The notes beneath the pieces are model-generated. The model made no database searches and had not been told where the DNA came from. It worked only from the letters and a program-made list of their open reading frames with translations. A stretch of DNA of 23,998 nucleotides from positions 1-23,998 of the forward strand of contig JAFGKB010000130.1 of assembly GCA_016928755.1 (NCBI GenBank), given 5' to 3'. This DNA is from Anaerolineae bacterium. Its GTDB lineage: Bacteria; Chloroflexota; Anaerolineae; B4-G1; SLSP01. Position 1 is the stretch's first letter, and every line of letters starts with the position of its first letter. Position numbers and translations under genes: made by a program. Positions 15,920 through 23,448 of the stretch are shown here, one piece after another.

Positions 15920-16918
15920 TTAGATTAAGGCTAGGGCAACACCGGCCATAGCGGCTAAGATTGCAACCAACCAGAAACGCTGTACAACCTGCGTCTCAGA
16001 CCAGCCCAATAGCTCAAAGTGATGGTGGAGAGGAGCCATTTTAAAGACACGGCGACCTTCCCCGTATTTTTTCTTTGTATACTTAAAATAAGAAATCTGA
16101 ATAATAACTGACAGCGTTTCGGCGACAGGGACTAACATAACAATCGGCAAAATTAACCACTGTCCGGTCATCAATGCTATGACACCTAAAGTCGCACCTA
16201 GGGCCAAAGAGCCGGTATCCCCCATAAAGAGTTGTGCCGGATGCGCGTTATACCATAAGAAGGCAAACGAAGCCCCCACAATCGTAAAACAAAAACGTAC
16301 CAGATAAATCTGGCCCTGTAATACAGCAATAACACCATAAGCAGCAAACGCACTGGCCAAGATAATACCGGCCAGACCATCCAGACCATCGGTCAAATTA
16401 GCGGCATTTGCCGAACCGATAATGATAAACATCGCTACTGGGATATAGAAGAACCCAATATCAATCTTATCGAGAATGCCAGGGACCGCGACACTGTGCA
16501 AATCCAATCCAAAATAAAGCACCAGGGCCACCAAGAACGTGAAGACCAACTCGATGCGCATTTTATAATGAGCCGTTAATCCTTCCCCACGCCGCATACC
16601 GCGGACGCCGGCCATATCATCAATGGCACCGAGAATACCATAAATTACCATGACGCCGAGAGGCACCAGTATGGACCCCCCGATCACAGTCTGGCCCACC
16701 AGGTTATAGATATTCAGCACGATGGTGATCAATAAAACCGGAATGGTAATTAAAATTCCCCCCATTGTGGGAGTTCCCATTTTGGTAAAATGACCATCCG
16801 GCCCATCAATCCGGATGCGCTTACCGATACGCCAGCGCTTGAGCAGGCTAAGATAAGGCCATCCCCAAAAGACAACCATAAAAAAGGATATACTGGCCAG
16901 GATAAGTGCGAACCCCAC
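15920..16918 (-). CDS. mraY: Phospho-N-acetylmuramoyl-pentapeptide transferase MraY
   Basis: The integral membrane enzyme that transfers phospho-MurNAc-pentapeptide to undecaprenyl phosphate, forming lipid I. About ten helices are present in 332 residues. The substrate and Mg-binding motifs are all visible: GTPTMGG (48-54), the acidic pair Asp100-Asp101, NLTDGLDG (174-181), FMGDTGSLALG with Asp234, and the His triplet PLHHHFELLGW (298-300). The start is GTG, preceded by AAGGAGG, and its first base is also the last base of the murF TAG stop. This 1-base overlap indicates tight translational coupling of murF and mraY. Confidence 0.97.
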   Translation of the reverse strand: MGFALILASISFFMVVFWGWPYLSLLKRWRIGKRIRIDGPDGHFTKMGTPTMGGILITIPVLLITIVLNIYNLVGQTVIGGSILVPLGVMVIYGILGAIDDMAGVRGMRRGEGLTAHYKMRIELVFTFLVALVLYFGLDLHSVAVPGILDKIDIGFFYIPVAMFIIIGSANAANLTDGLDGLAGIILASAFAAYGVIAVLQGQIYLVRFCFTIVGASFAFLWYNAHPAQLFMGDTGSLALGATLGVIALMTGQWLILPIVMLVPVAETLSVIIQISYFKYTKKKYGEGRRVFKMAPLHHHFELLGWSETQVVQRFWLVAILAAMAGVALALI

Positions 16919-18336
16919 TATGCCTCCTTACTTAGATAAGCAACAATAGATTCTAATTTAAGTGCCCGTGAGCCTTTAACCAGGATGACATCACCGTTCT
17001 CAAGAATCTGGCAGAGCGTTTCTATAGCAGCTTCACTGTCAGCCAAAACATAAACACTTTCTGCACTAAGGCCACAAGCGATAGCATCTTCTGCAATCCA
17101 TCGGGCGCGCTCGCCTACTGTGAGTAAGACATCAACAACTCCGGCTGCCCGGCAACCGACTTTACGATGTCCGGATTCTTCATAGGCACCCAATTCTAGC
17201 ATATCTCCCAAAACAGCCACCTTACGTCCATCTAAATCTTGTAAAAGATTCAAGGCCGCCAGTGTAGAAGGCGGGCTGGCATTATAGGTATCATCCAGAA
17301 CTAGGGAGTTCTTTGGTCCAGGAGTAGCAACTAAGCGCAATTGCGCGGAGGGAGAACGCAACCCCTCCACAATCTCTTGCCAGCTTAAGCCCTCCATCAA
17401 GGCCGTGGCCGTAGCCCGCAGTACAGTATGCGCGCTATGACGGCCCAGCAAGGGAACCCGTACATAGAGCTTCTCTTTACCATAATGCAAGCATAACCGG
17501 ATACCTTCTAATCCTAAACTCTGGATTTCATCAGCCCAGAGGTCCGCATTTGGAGATAAACCATAAAAGAAAACGCGTGCCTGGGTATGAGAAGCCATTT
17601 CGCGCACCCGGATATCGTCATAGTTTAAGATAGCCACACCCTCCGGGGCCGGGGGTAATACCTCGACCAACTCACGCTTGGCCTGGGCGATATTATCAAT
17701 ACTACCGGCGCGTTCGGCATGGACAGGTTCCACATTCGTAACAATTCCAACGTGGGGTTTAGCTATACCTGCCAGAAACCGAATATCCCCCTGTACATAC
17801 ATCCCCATCTCCAGGACCAATCGCTCACATTCACTCGTGAGCTTGAGGATAGTCAGCGGGAGGCCGAGTTCATTATTATACGAACCGGCACTACGTAATA
17901 CACCATAGCGACGGGCCAATACCCGCGCGATAACCTCTTTGGTTGTGGTCTTGCCGACACTGCCTGTGATCCCCAGCACCCGCACAGCAAACTGCTGCCG
18001 CCAGAAAGACGCAGCTTTCTGTATCGCCACAAGAACATCCGGCACACGAATAATAAGTGGGGTTCCCAGTGTCATTGAGAGCGGGCCATTTTCGAGATCG
18101 ATCATCGCGGCCTCAACACTCACAAAATGATCCACAACAGCCGCAATAGCCCCCTTGGCAAAGGCATTCTGAACATATGCATGCCCGTCAACATTCTCGC
18201 CTTTCAGTGCAAAAAAGACACTTCCCGGTTCTGCTTTACGAGAATCTACCACAGGCTGGACCGGCATATCTAAGCCATCAGGTCGCCAGTCGCCCATACC
18301 TTGTATCAAATCTGCTAGTGTCAGAGTCTTAACCAT
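16918..18336 (-). CDS. murF: UDP-MurNAc-tripeptide--D-alanyl-D-alanine ligase MurF
   Basis: The Mur ligase that attaches D-Ala-D-Ala, completing the pentapeptide. The N-terminal domain has DSRKAEPGSVFFALKGENVDGH, the substrate loop shared by MurE and MurF. The ATP loop is GITGSVGKTTTKE (122-134), followed by SYNNELGLPLTIL. The C-terminal domain has DDTYNASPPSTLAAL and LGDMLELGAYEESGH, which are MurF-type rather than MurE-type. The ATG has no strong ribosome site. The gene follows ftsI by 50 bp. In most dcw clusters murE lies here between ftsI and murF, and it is absent. Confidence 0.96.
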   Translation of the reverse strand: MVKTLTLADLIQGMGDWRPDGLDMPVQPVVDSRKAEPGSVFFALKGENVDGHAYVQNAFAKGAIAAVVDHFVSVEAAMIDLENGPLSMTLGTPLIIRVPDVLVAIQKAASFWRQQFAVRVLGITGSVGKTTTKEVIARVLARRYGVLRSAGSYNNELGLPLTILKLTSECERLVLEMGMYVQGDIRFLAGIAKPHVGIVTNVEPVHAERAGSIDNIAQAKRELVEVLPPAPEGVAILNYDDIRVREMASHTQARVFFYGLSPNADLWADEIQSLGLEGIRLCLHYGKEKLYVRVPLLGRHSAHTVLRATATALMEGLSWQEIVEGLRSPSAQLRLVATPGPKNSLVLDDTYNASPPSTLAALNLLQDLDGRKVAVLGDMLELGAYEESGHRKVGCRAAGVVDVLLTVGERARWIAEDAIACGLSAESVYVLADSEAAIETLCQILENGDVILVKGSRALKLESIVAYLSKEA

Positions 18337-18386
18337 AGTCTTTAATCTTTTACCTAAAGCTGAATTATAACGTAACTCTATAAATC

Positions 18387-20132
18387 CTACCCACCCGCAG
18401 CCATTAAATTCGAAGGGGGAATTCCCAAAAGCACAAATAGTCGCTCGGCAAGTTCATGGAAGACCGGAGCTGCGGTCTGAGACCCCCAACGCATTGTATA
18501 AGGCACATCCGGTTTTACTAATTTCACCAGGACTAGCACTTGAGGGTCGGGTACAGGGCCAAAGCCGATAAAAGAGGCTATGACATTCTCAGGGTCATAC
18601 CCTCCTGTTGTAGGTATCTGAGCCGTACCCGTCTTTCCGGCGATCCGGTAGCCGGGAACCTGCGCATAATCAATCTCACGCTCAACAGCGCGCACCATTA
18701 ATTCAGATAGAGTGCGCGCAGTTTCGGTGGATATAGGCTTTCCTAGCGAACGGGGTGGGACCTCCACACTACGGCCATCTGGATAATAGCGCGCAGCGAC
18801 AACGTGGGGCTGCATCATCACGCCGTCATTTGCAATAGCCGATACCGCAGTTACCATTTGCAAGGAAGTGACTGCGATCCCCTGTCCAAAAGCATTGGTC
18901 GCCAAGTAACTGTCCGCCCAGTCCCAATCATCGGGCAAATGTACCTGCCCGCCGGACTCACCATACAAACCTACCCCGGTAGGTAATCCGAAGCCGAAGG
19001 CCTGTACATAATCATAGAAAGTATGCGCCCCCATAACCTGGGTTGATAAAGTAGCCATACCCACATTCAAAGAATGCGCCAACGCACCCTCAAGGTCTTG
19101 TTGTCCATAGCTCCCCCCGCTCCAGTTCCGCACAATAATGCCGCCATACTCCAGAGAGCCGCGATCCTGGTAAGACCAGTTAAGGTCAACCTTACCACAA
19201 TCCAGCGCGGCGGCAGCCGTCACAACTTTGAAAATAGAACCAGGCTCATAAGAGATACTTATGGCCGGGTCAAGAAAAACACCGACCGATTCACTTGAGG
19301 CATAATCAAAATACCGATAGGGTTCATAATCCGGTACACTGGCAGAAGCCAAAATCTCCCCGGTACGTGGGTTCAGAACCAGAATGGTGCCACCCTCAGC
19401 ATTGTATTCCGCGACAGCTTTTGCCAACTCGCCCTCTATATAAGCCTGGATAGTACGATCTATCGTCAAACGCAAATCTGTCCCTGAGTAAGGAAACTCC
19501 ATCCCATCCGCCATCTCATTAGGCAGCGGGTTGGAATCCCCGGACAGAGCACCGGTCTTGTCAACGGTCTCACCCTTCAAGAAGCGCATCTGAGAGACCT
19601 CAATACCATATCCCTGGCCATCGCGATTAATAAACCCTAACAGATGGGAAGCCAAATCCCCCTCTGCATAATAACGGGTCCAATGAGGCGTCATTGTGAT
19701 CCAGTAATACCCCAGGTCATTAATAGCCTGGGAACTTTCTGCAGAGACATCCTGAGCCAACGGCACCCAGGCAGTAGTTATCTTTTTCTCATCTTCAGGC
19801 AGTGTAAGAGCGGCGCGCAAATCCTTCTCAGGAACATTGACAAGCGGAGCTAACCTTTGCGCTGCTTGCACGGTATCGGTGATGAGATTTATATCGGCAC
19901 CAATATCATAGACCGGTACATTACCTACCAATAAATCGCCATTACGGTCGGTGATCACACCCCACGGGGGTTCCGGTAAAGCATAGCGACGACGCACCAA
20001 TTCTTCCACGTCACGCTGATAACGCGGGTGTTCGAGAACTTGAATACGCACAAGTTGCCCTAATACTGGCAAGAGGGCAACGATAAATAAAAGTGCAACT
20101 AAGCGCATCCGGGTATCAGGCCCACGCAACAT
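18387..20132 (-). CDS. ftsI: Septal transpeptidase FtsI (class B penicillin-binding protein)
   Basis: A bitopic transpeptidase that cross-links septal peptidoglycan as partner of FtsW. Residues 10-30 form the single membrane helix. The pedestal domain (about 35-215) starts with ITDRNGDLLVGN. The transpeptidase domain has the catalytic Ser299 in SIFK (299-302), the SLN triad (354-356) and KTGTAQ (500-505). Ile replaces the usual Thr after the active Ser. There are no C-terminal PASTA repeats and the protein ends about 80 residues after KTG, so it is a simple FtsI of 581 aa. AGGAG lies about nine bases before the ATG. The gene begins 1 bp after the stop of the FtsL-like gene, so the two are probably translated together. 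Confidence 0.95.
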   Translation of the reverse strand: MLRGPDTRMRLVALLFIVALLPVLGQLVRIQVLEHPRYQRDVEELVRRRYALPEPPWGVITDRNGDLLVGNVPVYDIGADINLITDTVQAAQRLAPLVNVPEKDLRAALTLPEDEKKITTAWVPLAQDVSAESSQAINDLGYYWITMTPHWTRYYAEGDLASHLLGFINRDGQGYGIEVSQMRFLKGETVDKTGALSGDSNPLPNEMADGMEFPYSGTDLRLTIDRTIQAYIEGELAKAVAEYNAEGGTILVLNPRTGEILASASVPDYEPYRYFDYASSESVGVFLDPAISISYEPGSIFKVVTAAAALDCGKVDLNWSYQDRGSLEYGGIIVRNWSGGSYGQQDLEGALAHSLNVGMATLSTQVMGAHTFYDYVQAFGFGLPTGVGLYGESGGQVHLPDDWDWADSYLATNAFGQGIAVTSLQMVTAVSAIANDGVMMQPHVVAARYYPDGRSVEVPPRSLGKPISTETARTLSELMVRAVEREIDYAQVPGYRIAGKTGTAQIPTTGGYDPENVIASFIGFGPVPDPQVLVLVKLVKPDVPYTMRWGSQTAAPVFHELAERLFVLLGIPPSNLMAAGG

Positions 20133-20133
20133 C

Positions 20134-20460
20134 TCAAGGTGCTCCTAAAGATAAATACTCAACCTGATTCGCCGGCTGGTATCCTAACTGCGTGGAACGT
20201 TCCTGTAATACAGGAATAGAACTCAACCGTGCACATTCCGAAGCTACGGTTTGAGTCTCCCGTTCTGCCGCCATTAAGTCTTGTTCAATTTGCCAGATCT
20301 CACGCGACAATCGCACATTATCAGCAACCAGAGCCAGATAAGCAGCCAGTAGAAGTGTGATCACTACCACAAACGCCAAGAAAAGCAAAGCTATGGTACG
20401 CTCCGACTTTGCCTTTCTGATAGGGACCCCATGTGTTTGTTGATGCCAGATAACACTCAT
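20134..20460 (-). CDS. FtsL-like division protein (membrane helix plus coiled coil)
   Basis: A 108-aa bitopic protein in the ftsL position between rsmH and ftsI. FtsL proteins bind FtsQ/DivIB and DivIC/FtsB and activate FtsWI. The cytoplasmic tail (1-21) is basic, residues 22-45 form one hydrophobic helix, and 46-80 are a predicted coiled coil with repeated Glu/Arg/Leu (LSREIWQIEQ, DLMAAERETQTV). The tail carries LQERSTQLGYQPANQVEYL, which resembles the A-x-x-LG-h motif region seen at the end of FtsL/FtsB proteins. Sequence similarity in this family is minimal, so the call rests on size, topology and position. It could equally be named a septum formation initiator-like protein. Confidence 0.8.
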   Translation of the reverse strand: MSVIWHQQTHGVPIRKAKSERTIALLFLAFVVVITLLLAAYLALVADNVRLSREIWQIEQDLMAAERETQTVASECARLSSIPVLQERSTQLGYQPANQVEYLSLGAP

Positions 20461-20484
20461 AGGTTCACTCCTTAAATAACGGCC

Positions 20485-21426
20485 CTAACTCACATTCAAT
20501 TTTTCCACAACTCTTAACTTAGCGCTACGACTACGCGGGTTTACCTGGATTTCTTCAGCCCCCGGCACAACCGGCTTCCGGGTTACCAAGCGCACAATCG
20601 CCTTATGGCCACATACACACACCGGTAAATCGGGTGGGCATATACAATCCCGTGACTCCCGTCGCATAAACTGTTTTACAATCCGGTCTTCTAATGAATG
20701 GAACGTAATCACAGCCAAACGCCCACCAGGACGTAACATAGAAAGAGCTTGAGGTAAGACTTTCTCGATTCCCTCTAACTCCCGATTGACAGCAATTCGC
20801 AACGCCTGAAACGTTAAGGTTGCGGGGTGGCGCCGCGACTTACCAGAATACCCCACTGCACGTTGTACCACTTCCGCAAGATGCCGGGTGCTACGAATTG
20901 GCCGCGAGCTGACGATTTCCCTGGCAATCCGGCGGCATTTAGGTTCCTCTCCATACTCCCGGAGAATGTCCACCAGGTCAGCTTCCGGTAATTCATTGAG
21001 CAAATCACCAGCAGTGGGTATAGCCGAGGTAGGATCGAACCGCATATCCAACGGCCCATCCTCGCGAAATGCGAACCCACGTTGGGGATCGTCAACCTGC
21101 CATGACGAAAATCCTAAGTCAAAGAGCACCCCATCTAAAGGGAAAAGACCGGAATTATGAACCACAGTACTCAATGCAATGTAAGAAGTATGGAGAATGT
21201 TATATCGCGAACCAAAAACAGCTAAACGTTCCCTTGTCCGCTCTGCCGCCTCCGGGTCACGGTCAAGCCCCAAAAGACGCCCATCAGGGGCCGACGCTTC
21301 AAGAATAGCAGCAGCATGTCCCCCACCCCCCACCGTAGCATCCAGATAGCGACCCCCTGGATGCACCTGAAGTCCGGCCAAGACTTCATCCAAGAGTACC
21401 GGGATATGGGTAGTCTCCAAGTTCAT
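20485..21426 (-). CDS. rsmH: 16S rRNA (cytosine-1402 N4) methyltransferase RsmH (MraW)
   Basis: An SAM-dependent enzyme that methylates N4 of C1402 in the ribosomal P site. It is the standard second gene of dcw clusters. The 313-aa protein has the start motif HIPVLLDEVL, SAM-binding DATVGGGGHAAAIL (29-42), LLGLDRDPEA (51-60), LFDLGFSSWQVDDPQRGF, AFREDGPLDMRFD, FQALRIAVNRELE, ITFHSLEDRIVKQF and the Cys-rich CICPPDLPVCVCG. All family motifs are present. The ATG is preceded by a modest GGAAA. mraZ ends 39 bp upstream. Confidence 0.97.
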   Translation of the reverse strand: MNLETTHIPVLLDEVLAGLQVHPGGRYLDATVGGGGHAAAILEASAPDGRLLGLDRDPEAAERTRERLAVFGSRYNILHTSYIALSTVVHNSGLFPLDGVLFDLGFSSWQVDDPQRGFAFREDGPLDMRFDPTSAIPTAGDLLNELPEADLVDILREYGEEPKCRRIAREIVSSRPIRSTRHLAEVVQRAVGYSGKSRRHPATLTFQALRIAVNRELEGIEKVLPQALSMLRPGGRLAVITFHSLEDRIVKQFMRRESRDCICPPDLPVCVCGHKAIVRLVTRKPVVPGAEEIQVNPRSRSAKLRVVEKLNVS

Positions 21427-21465
21427 AACTTATTTCCAAACCATGTTAATATGACTACGCTATCC

Positions 21466-21903
21466 CTAAATTTGCAGGTTTTCCCATAAAGACGGGGTCT
21501 CTTCCAAGACTTCCATCTGGCGGGCGTTTTCAGCCGCCCACTTTTGGGCTTCCCACAGTTCCATAAAGCGGTCTAAACCGACAATGACAACATCATTACT
21601 ACTATCCAATCCGGCATATTCTCGCAGCCGTTCCGGGACAAGAATACGGCCCTGGCGGTCTGGAGACGCATCCACAGCATCGGCAAAGAAGATGCGCCGC
21701 AAAGCACGGCCTCGGGGATCCGTAATAGGAAGGGCGTTAACCTTTTGGGCAATCTCATTCCATACATCAATTGGATAAGCAACCAGGCAGCGGTCAAGAC
21801 CGCGAGTAAGCACTAATTCACCTGCAAGCTCCTCACGAAAGCGTGAAGGGATAGTTAACCGCCCTTTGCTATCAATCGTATAAGTATACTGCCCTAAAAA
21901 CAT
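21466..21903 (-). CDS. mraZ: Transcriptional regulator MraZ
   Basis: A SpoVT/AbrB-like DNA-binding protein that forms rings and represses its own dcw operon. The protein has two tandem halves, each with the DxxGRhhhPxxhR core: DSKGRLTIPSRFREEL near the N-terminus and DRQGRILVPERLREYAG in the second half. I chose the ATG at 21903 (145 aa), which gives the family start MFLGQYTYTIDSKGR and has GGTGG eight bases upstream. A GTG four codons earlier (21915) is open but adds residues unlike the family. Three phased TGGGG boxes lie 49-73 bp upstream, the likely autoregulatory sites. Confidence 0.96.
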   Translation of the reverse strand: MFLGQYTYTIDSKGRLTIPSRFREELAGELVLTRGLDRCLVAYPIDVWNEIAQKVNALPITDPRGRALRRIFFADAVDASPDRQGRILVPERLREYAGLDSSNDVVIVGLDRFMELWEAQKWAAENARQMEVLEETPSLWENLQI

Positions 21904-21951
21904 CGACTTCCCCACCTATATGTTAAAACAGGGATACAAGCTGGTATTTTT

Positions 21952-21976
21952 CCCCACTTTCCCCCATTTTTCCCCA
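21952..21976 (-). promoter_or_regulatory. Three MraZ-binding repeats (TGGGG, 10-bp phased)
   Basis: On the - strand TGGGG occurs at 21976-21972, 21966-21962 and 21956-21952, each separated by exactly five bases, so the boxes face the same side of the helix. This matches the known MraZ target of TGGG repeats with 5-nt spacers described for E. coli. They lie from about +5 to +29 relative to the inferred start near 21980, so a bound MraZ ring would block promoter clearance. A fourth, unphased TGGGG (21910-21914) overlaps the mraZ ribosome site. Confidence 0.85.
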
Positions 21977-21986
21977 CAATGTTTTC

Positions 21987-22015
21987 ATTATACACTACTT
22001 CGAGTTGGAGTGCAA
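21987..22015 (-). promoter_or_regulatory. dcw operon (mraZ) promoter
   Basis: On the - strand a -35 box TTGCAC (22010-22015) and perfect -10 box TATAAT (21987-21992) are separated by 17 bp. The start point would be near 21980, leaving a leader of about 77 nt before the mraZ ATG that contains the MraZ boxes. The upstream side of the -35 box is flanked by the 14-bp inverted repeat at 22023-22061. Confidence 0.75.
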
Positions 22016-22022
22016 TATGGAA

Positions 22023-22061
22023 ATCCCAAATTTCCCATAACAAATTAGGGAAATTTGGGAT
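22023..22061. repeat. Perfect 14-bp inverted repeat upstream of the mraZ promoter
   Basis: Arms ATCCCAAATTTCCC (22023-22036) and GGGAAATTTGGGAT (22048-22061) are exact complements around an 11-nt spacer. It lies about 43-81 bp upstream of the inferred mraZ start and between two divergent promoters. No T tract follows on either strand. It could be an operator for a dimeric regulator or a DNA/RNA hairpin. The regulator is unknown. Confidence 0.8.
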
Positions 22062-22160
22062 ATTTTCTGTAACCAAAAAGTAACCAACATTTAAGATAAT
22101 AAACAACAATATAAAATACCAAACCGGAAAGCTTACAACGCACCCCGAGATATACAAGAG

Positions 22161-22188
22161 TTGTAGGTTTTGAAGGCCGGACTATAAT
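22161..22188 (+). promoter_or_regulatory. Promoter of the NurA-domain gene giving a leaderless transcript
   Basis: A perfect -10 box TATAAT (22183-22188) ends six bases before the ATG at 22195, and TTGTAG (22161-22166) is a weak -35 box at 16-bp spacing. Transcription would begin at or next to the A of the ATG. The bases between have no Shine-Dalgarno sequence, consistent with leaderless initiation. Confidence 0.6.
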
Positions 22189-22194
22189 TAAGTC

Positions 22195-23376
22195 ATGTTA
22201 AAGCTCAGACAACTACGAGCAGATATTCAAAAATTCCGCGAACGCACTCTGGAAACACGCGCACAAGGATTAAAAGATATAGAAACTGCGTTAAAGTGGC
22301 TGGACACAATCCCGGAACCCGGCCAACTACGGGATTCTATTCTGCCAGTAGTCGCTATGGCAAAAAAGTGGCATGGGGCCATTCCAACAACGGATATTCC
22401 CCTGTCCTCTTCTGCAAAGGCCAAGACACTGCCGCCACCTGGGACAACTGTAATCGCCGTGGATGGCTCACAAATCTACCCAGACCGGCATGCAGCGGTC
22501 CTATACTATCTTATACAGGTCGGGGGAATCATTTTCCGCTATAATGGGCAGGCTCCGGAATCCCACAGCGATACGCGATTATATTTTGACGAACACGAAC
22601 TCTATGACGAGGCCGGTTTTATAGTTTCTGCGCAGCATATCGGTCAACAACGCACGCTAAAGGAATTAGATTATCTGGCCGCCTTGATAACTCAGGAACA
22701 CAGGAAGTCAGCCGCGCCTCCGGTGATAGCCCTTACAGATGGGCCGTTACTATGGGCACAGAAACAAGATAATAGGGCCGCAAACTACGCGCTGGAGCAG
22801 TACCTTAACAATATAAGCCGTATCCAACAAGCACAAGGTATGCCGGTAGGATTTATCGAGCGACCAGGAGGACGACTGTTTATTGACCTCTTATGGGCCG
22901 GACAACTTTCAAAAGACGATTTACCCCAAAAGCTAGAACAAAACCCCTTACATTATGCCACAGATGAACAACTGATGGGCCATATTCTCAAACCAGGAGA
23001 ACGCACCGTTTGGCTCCAACGACCCTCAGCGACAAATACGGCCTTTGCTAGAGAGGGTCATCTGATATGGTGCTGCTATATTAATATTGGCGAGGATGTG
23101 CATTACCCAGTTATAGCAAGACTAGAAACCCCGGCATGGGCGGCCCAGAATCCTGAGTGGGAGGAGCTGTTACACGCAGTTTTAATCCACCAATCACACT
23201 TACTGAAAGGCAACCCTTATGTCCTGGCTCGCGCTCATGAAATCGCGTTAGTCAGCACGAAGGAGAAAGCCACATTGGACGCACTGTTACAACAAGACTT
23301 ATGGCAAGCCGGTATACCGGCTCGGCAGTCAGAAAAGGCCCGGCAAAAATCCTATTTGAGCCGGAGCAAGACCTAG
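22195..23376 (+). CDS. NurA-domain nuclease
   Basis: A 393-aa protein with the NurA domain, named for archaeal 5'-3' exonucleases that work with the HerA translocase in end resection of DNA breaks. Residues 1-80 form a helical, charged N-terminal region. The domain starts at VIAVDGSQIYPDRH (86-99), where Asp90 is the expected metal ligand, continues through Glu157 in LKELDYLA and Asp182 in LTDGPLL, and ends with NPYVLARAHEIALVS (340-354) containing the conserved His348. No HerA partner lies within the window. The gene is divergent from mraZ and seems to have a leaderless start. A bacterial DNA-repair role is an inference from the family. Confidence 0.86.
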   Translation: MLKLRQLRADIQKFRERTLETRAQGLKDIETALKWLDTIPEPGQLRDSILPVVAMAKKWHGAIPTTDIPLSSSAKAKTLPPPGTTVIAVDGSQIYPDRHAAVLYYLIQVGGIIFRYNGQAPESHSDTRLYFDEHELYDEAGFIVSAQHIGQQRTLKELDYLAALITQEHRKSAAPPVIALTDGPLLWAQKQDNRAANYALEQYLNNISRIQQAQGMPVGFIERPGGRLFIDLLWAGQLSKDDLPQKLEQNPLHYATDEQLMGHILKPGERTVWLQRPSATNTAFAREGHLIWCCYINIGEDVHYPVIARLETPAWAAQNPEWEELLHAVLIHQSHLLKGNPYVLARAHEIALVSTKEKATLDALLQQDLWQAGIPARQSEKARQKSYLSRSKT

Positions 23377-23448
23377 GTATGCCCTTCCCAAATTAGGGGA
23401 GACATTTATGTATCCGTATGACACTATTTTTCAAATAAGGAGGTTCCA

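Noticed and set aside
20134..20460. Naming the 108-aa protein DivIC/FtsB instead of FtsL
   Set aside because: Topology cannot separate these families; position between rsmH and ftsI favours FtsL, but I left the symbol blank.
21904..21915. GTG start extending mraZ by four residues
   Set aside because: MraZ proteins begin with MFLG-x-Y, which matches the ATG at 21903.
21894..22157. 87-aa hydrophobic - strand open frame upstream of mraZ
   Set aside because: It spans the promoter, MraZ boxes and the inverted repeat. Its hydrophobicity comes from AT-rich sequence and there is no good ribosome site.
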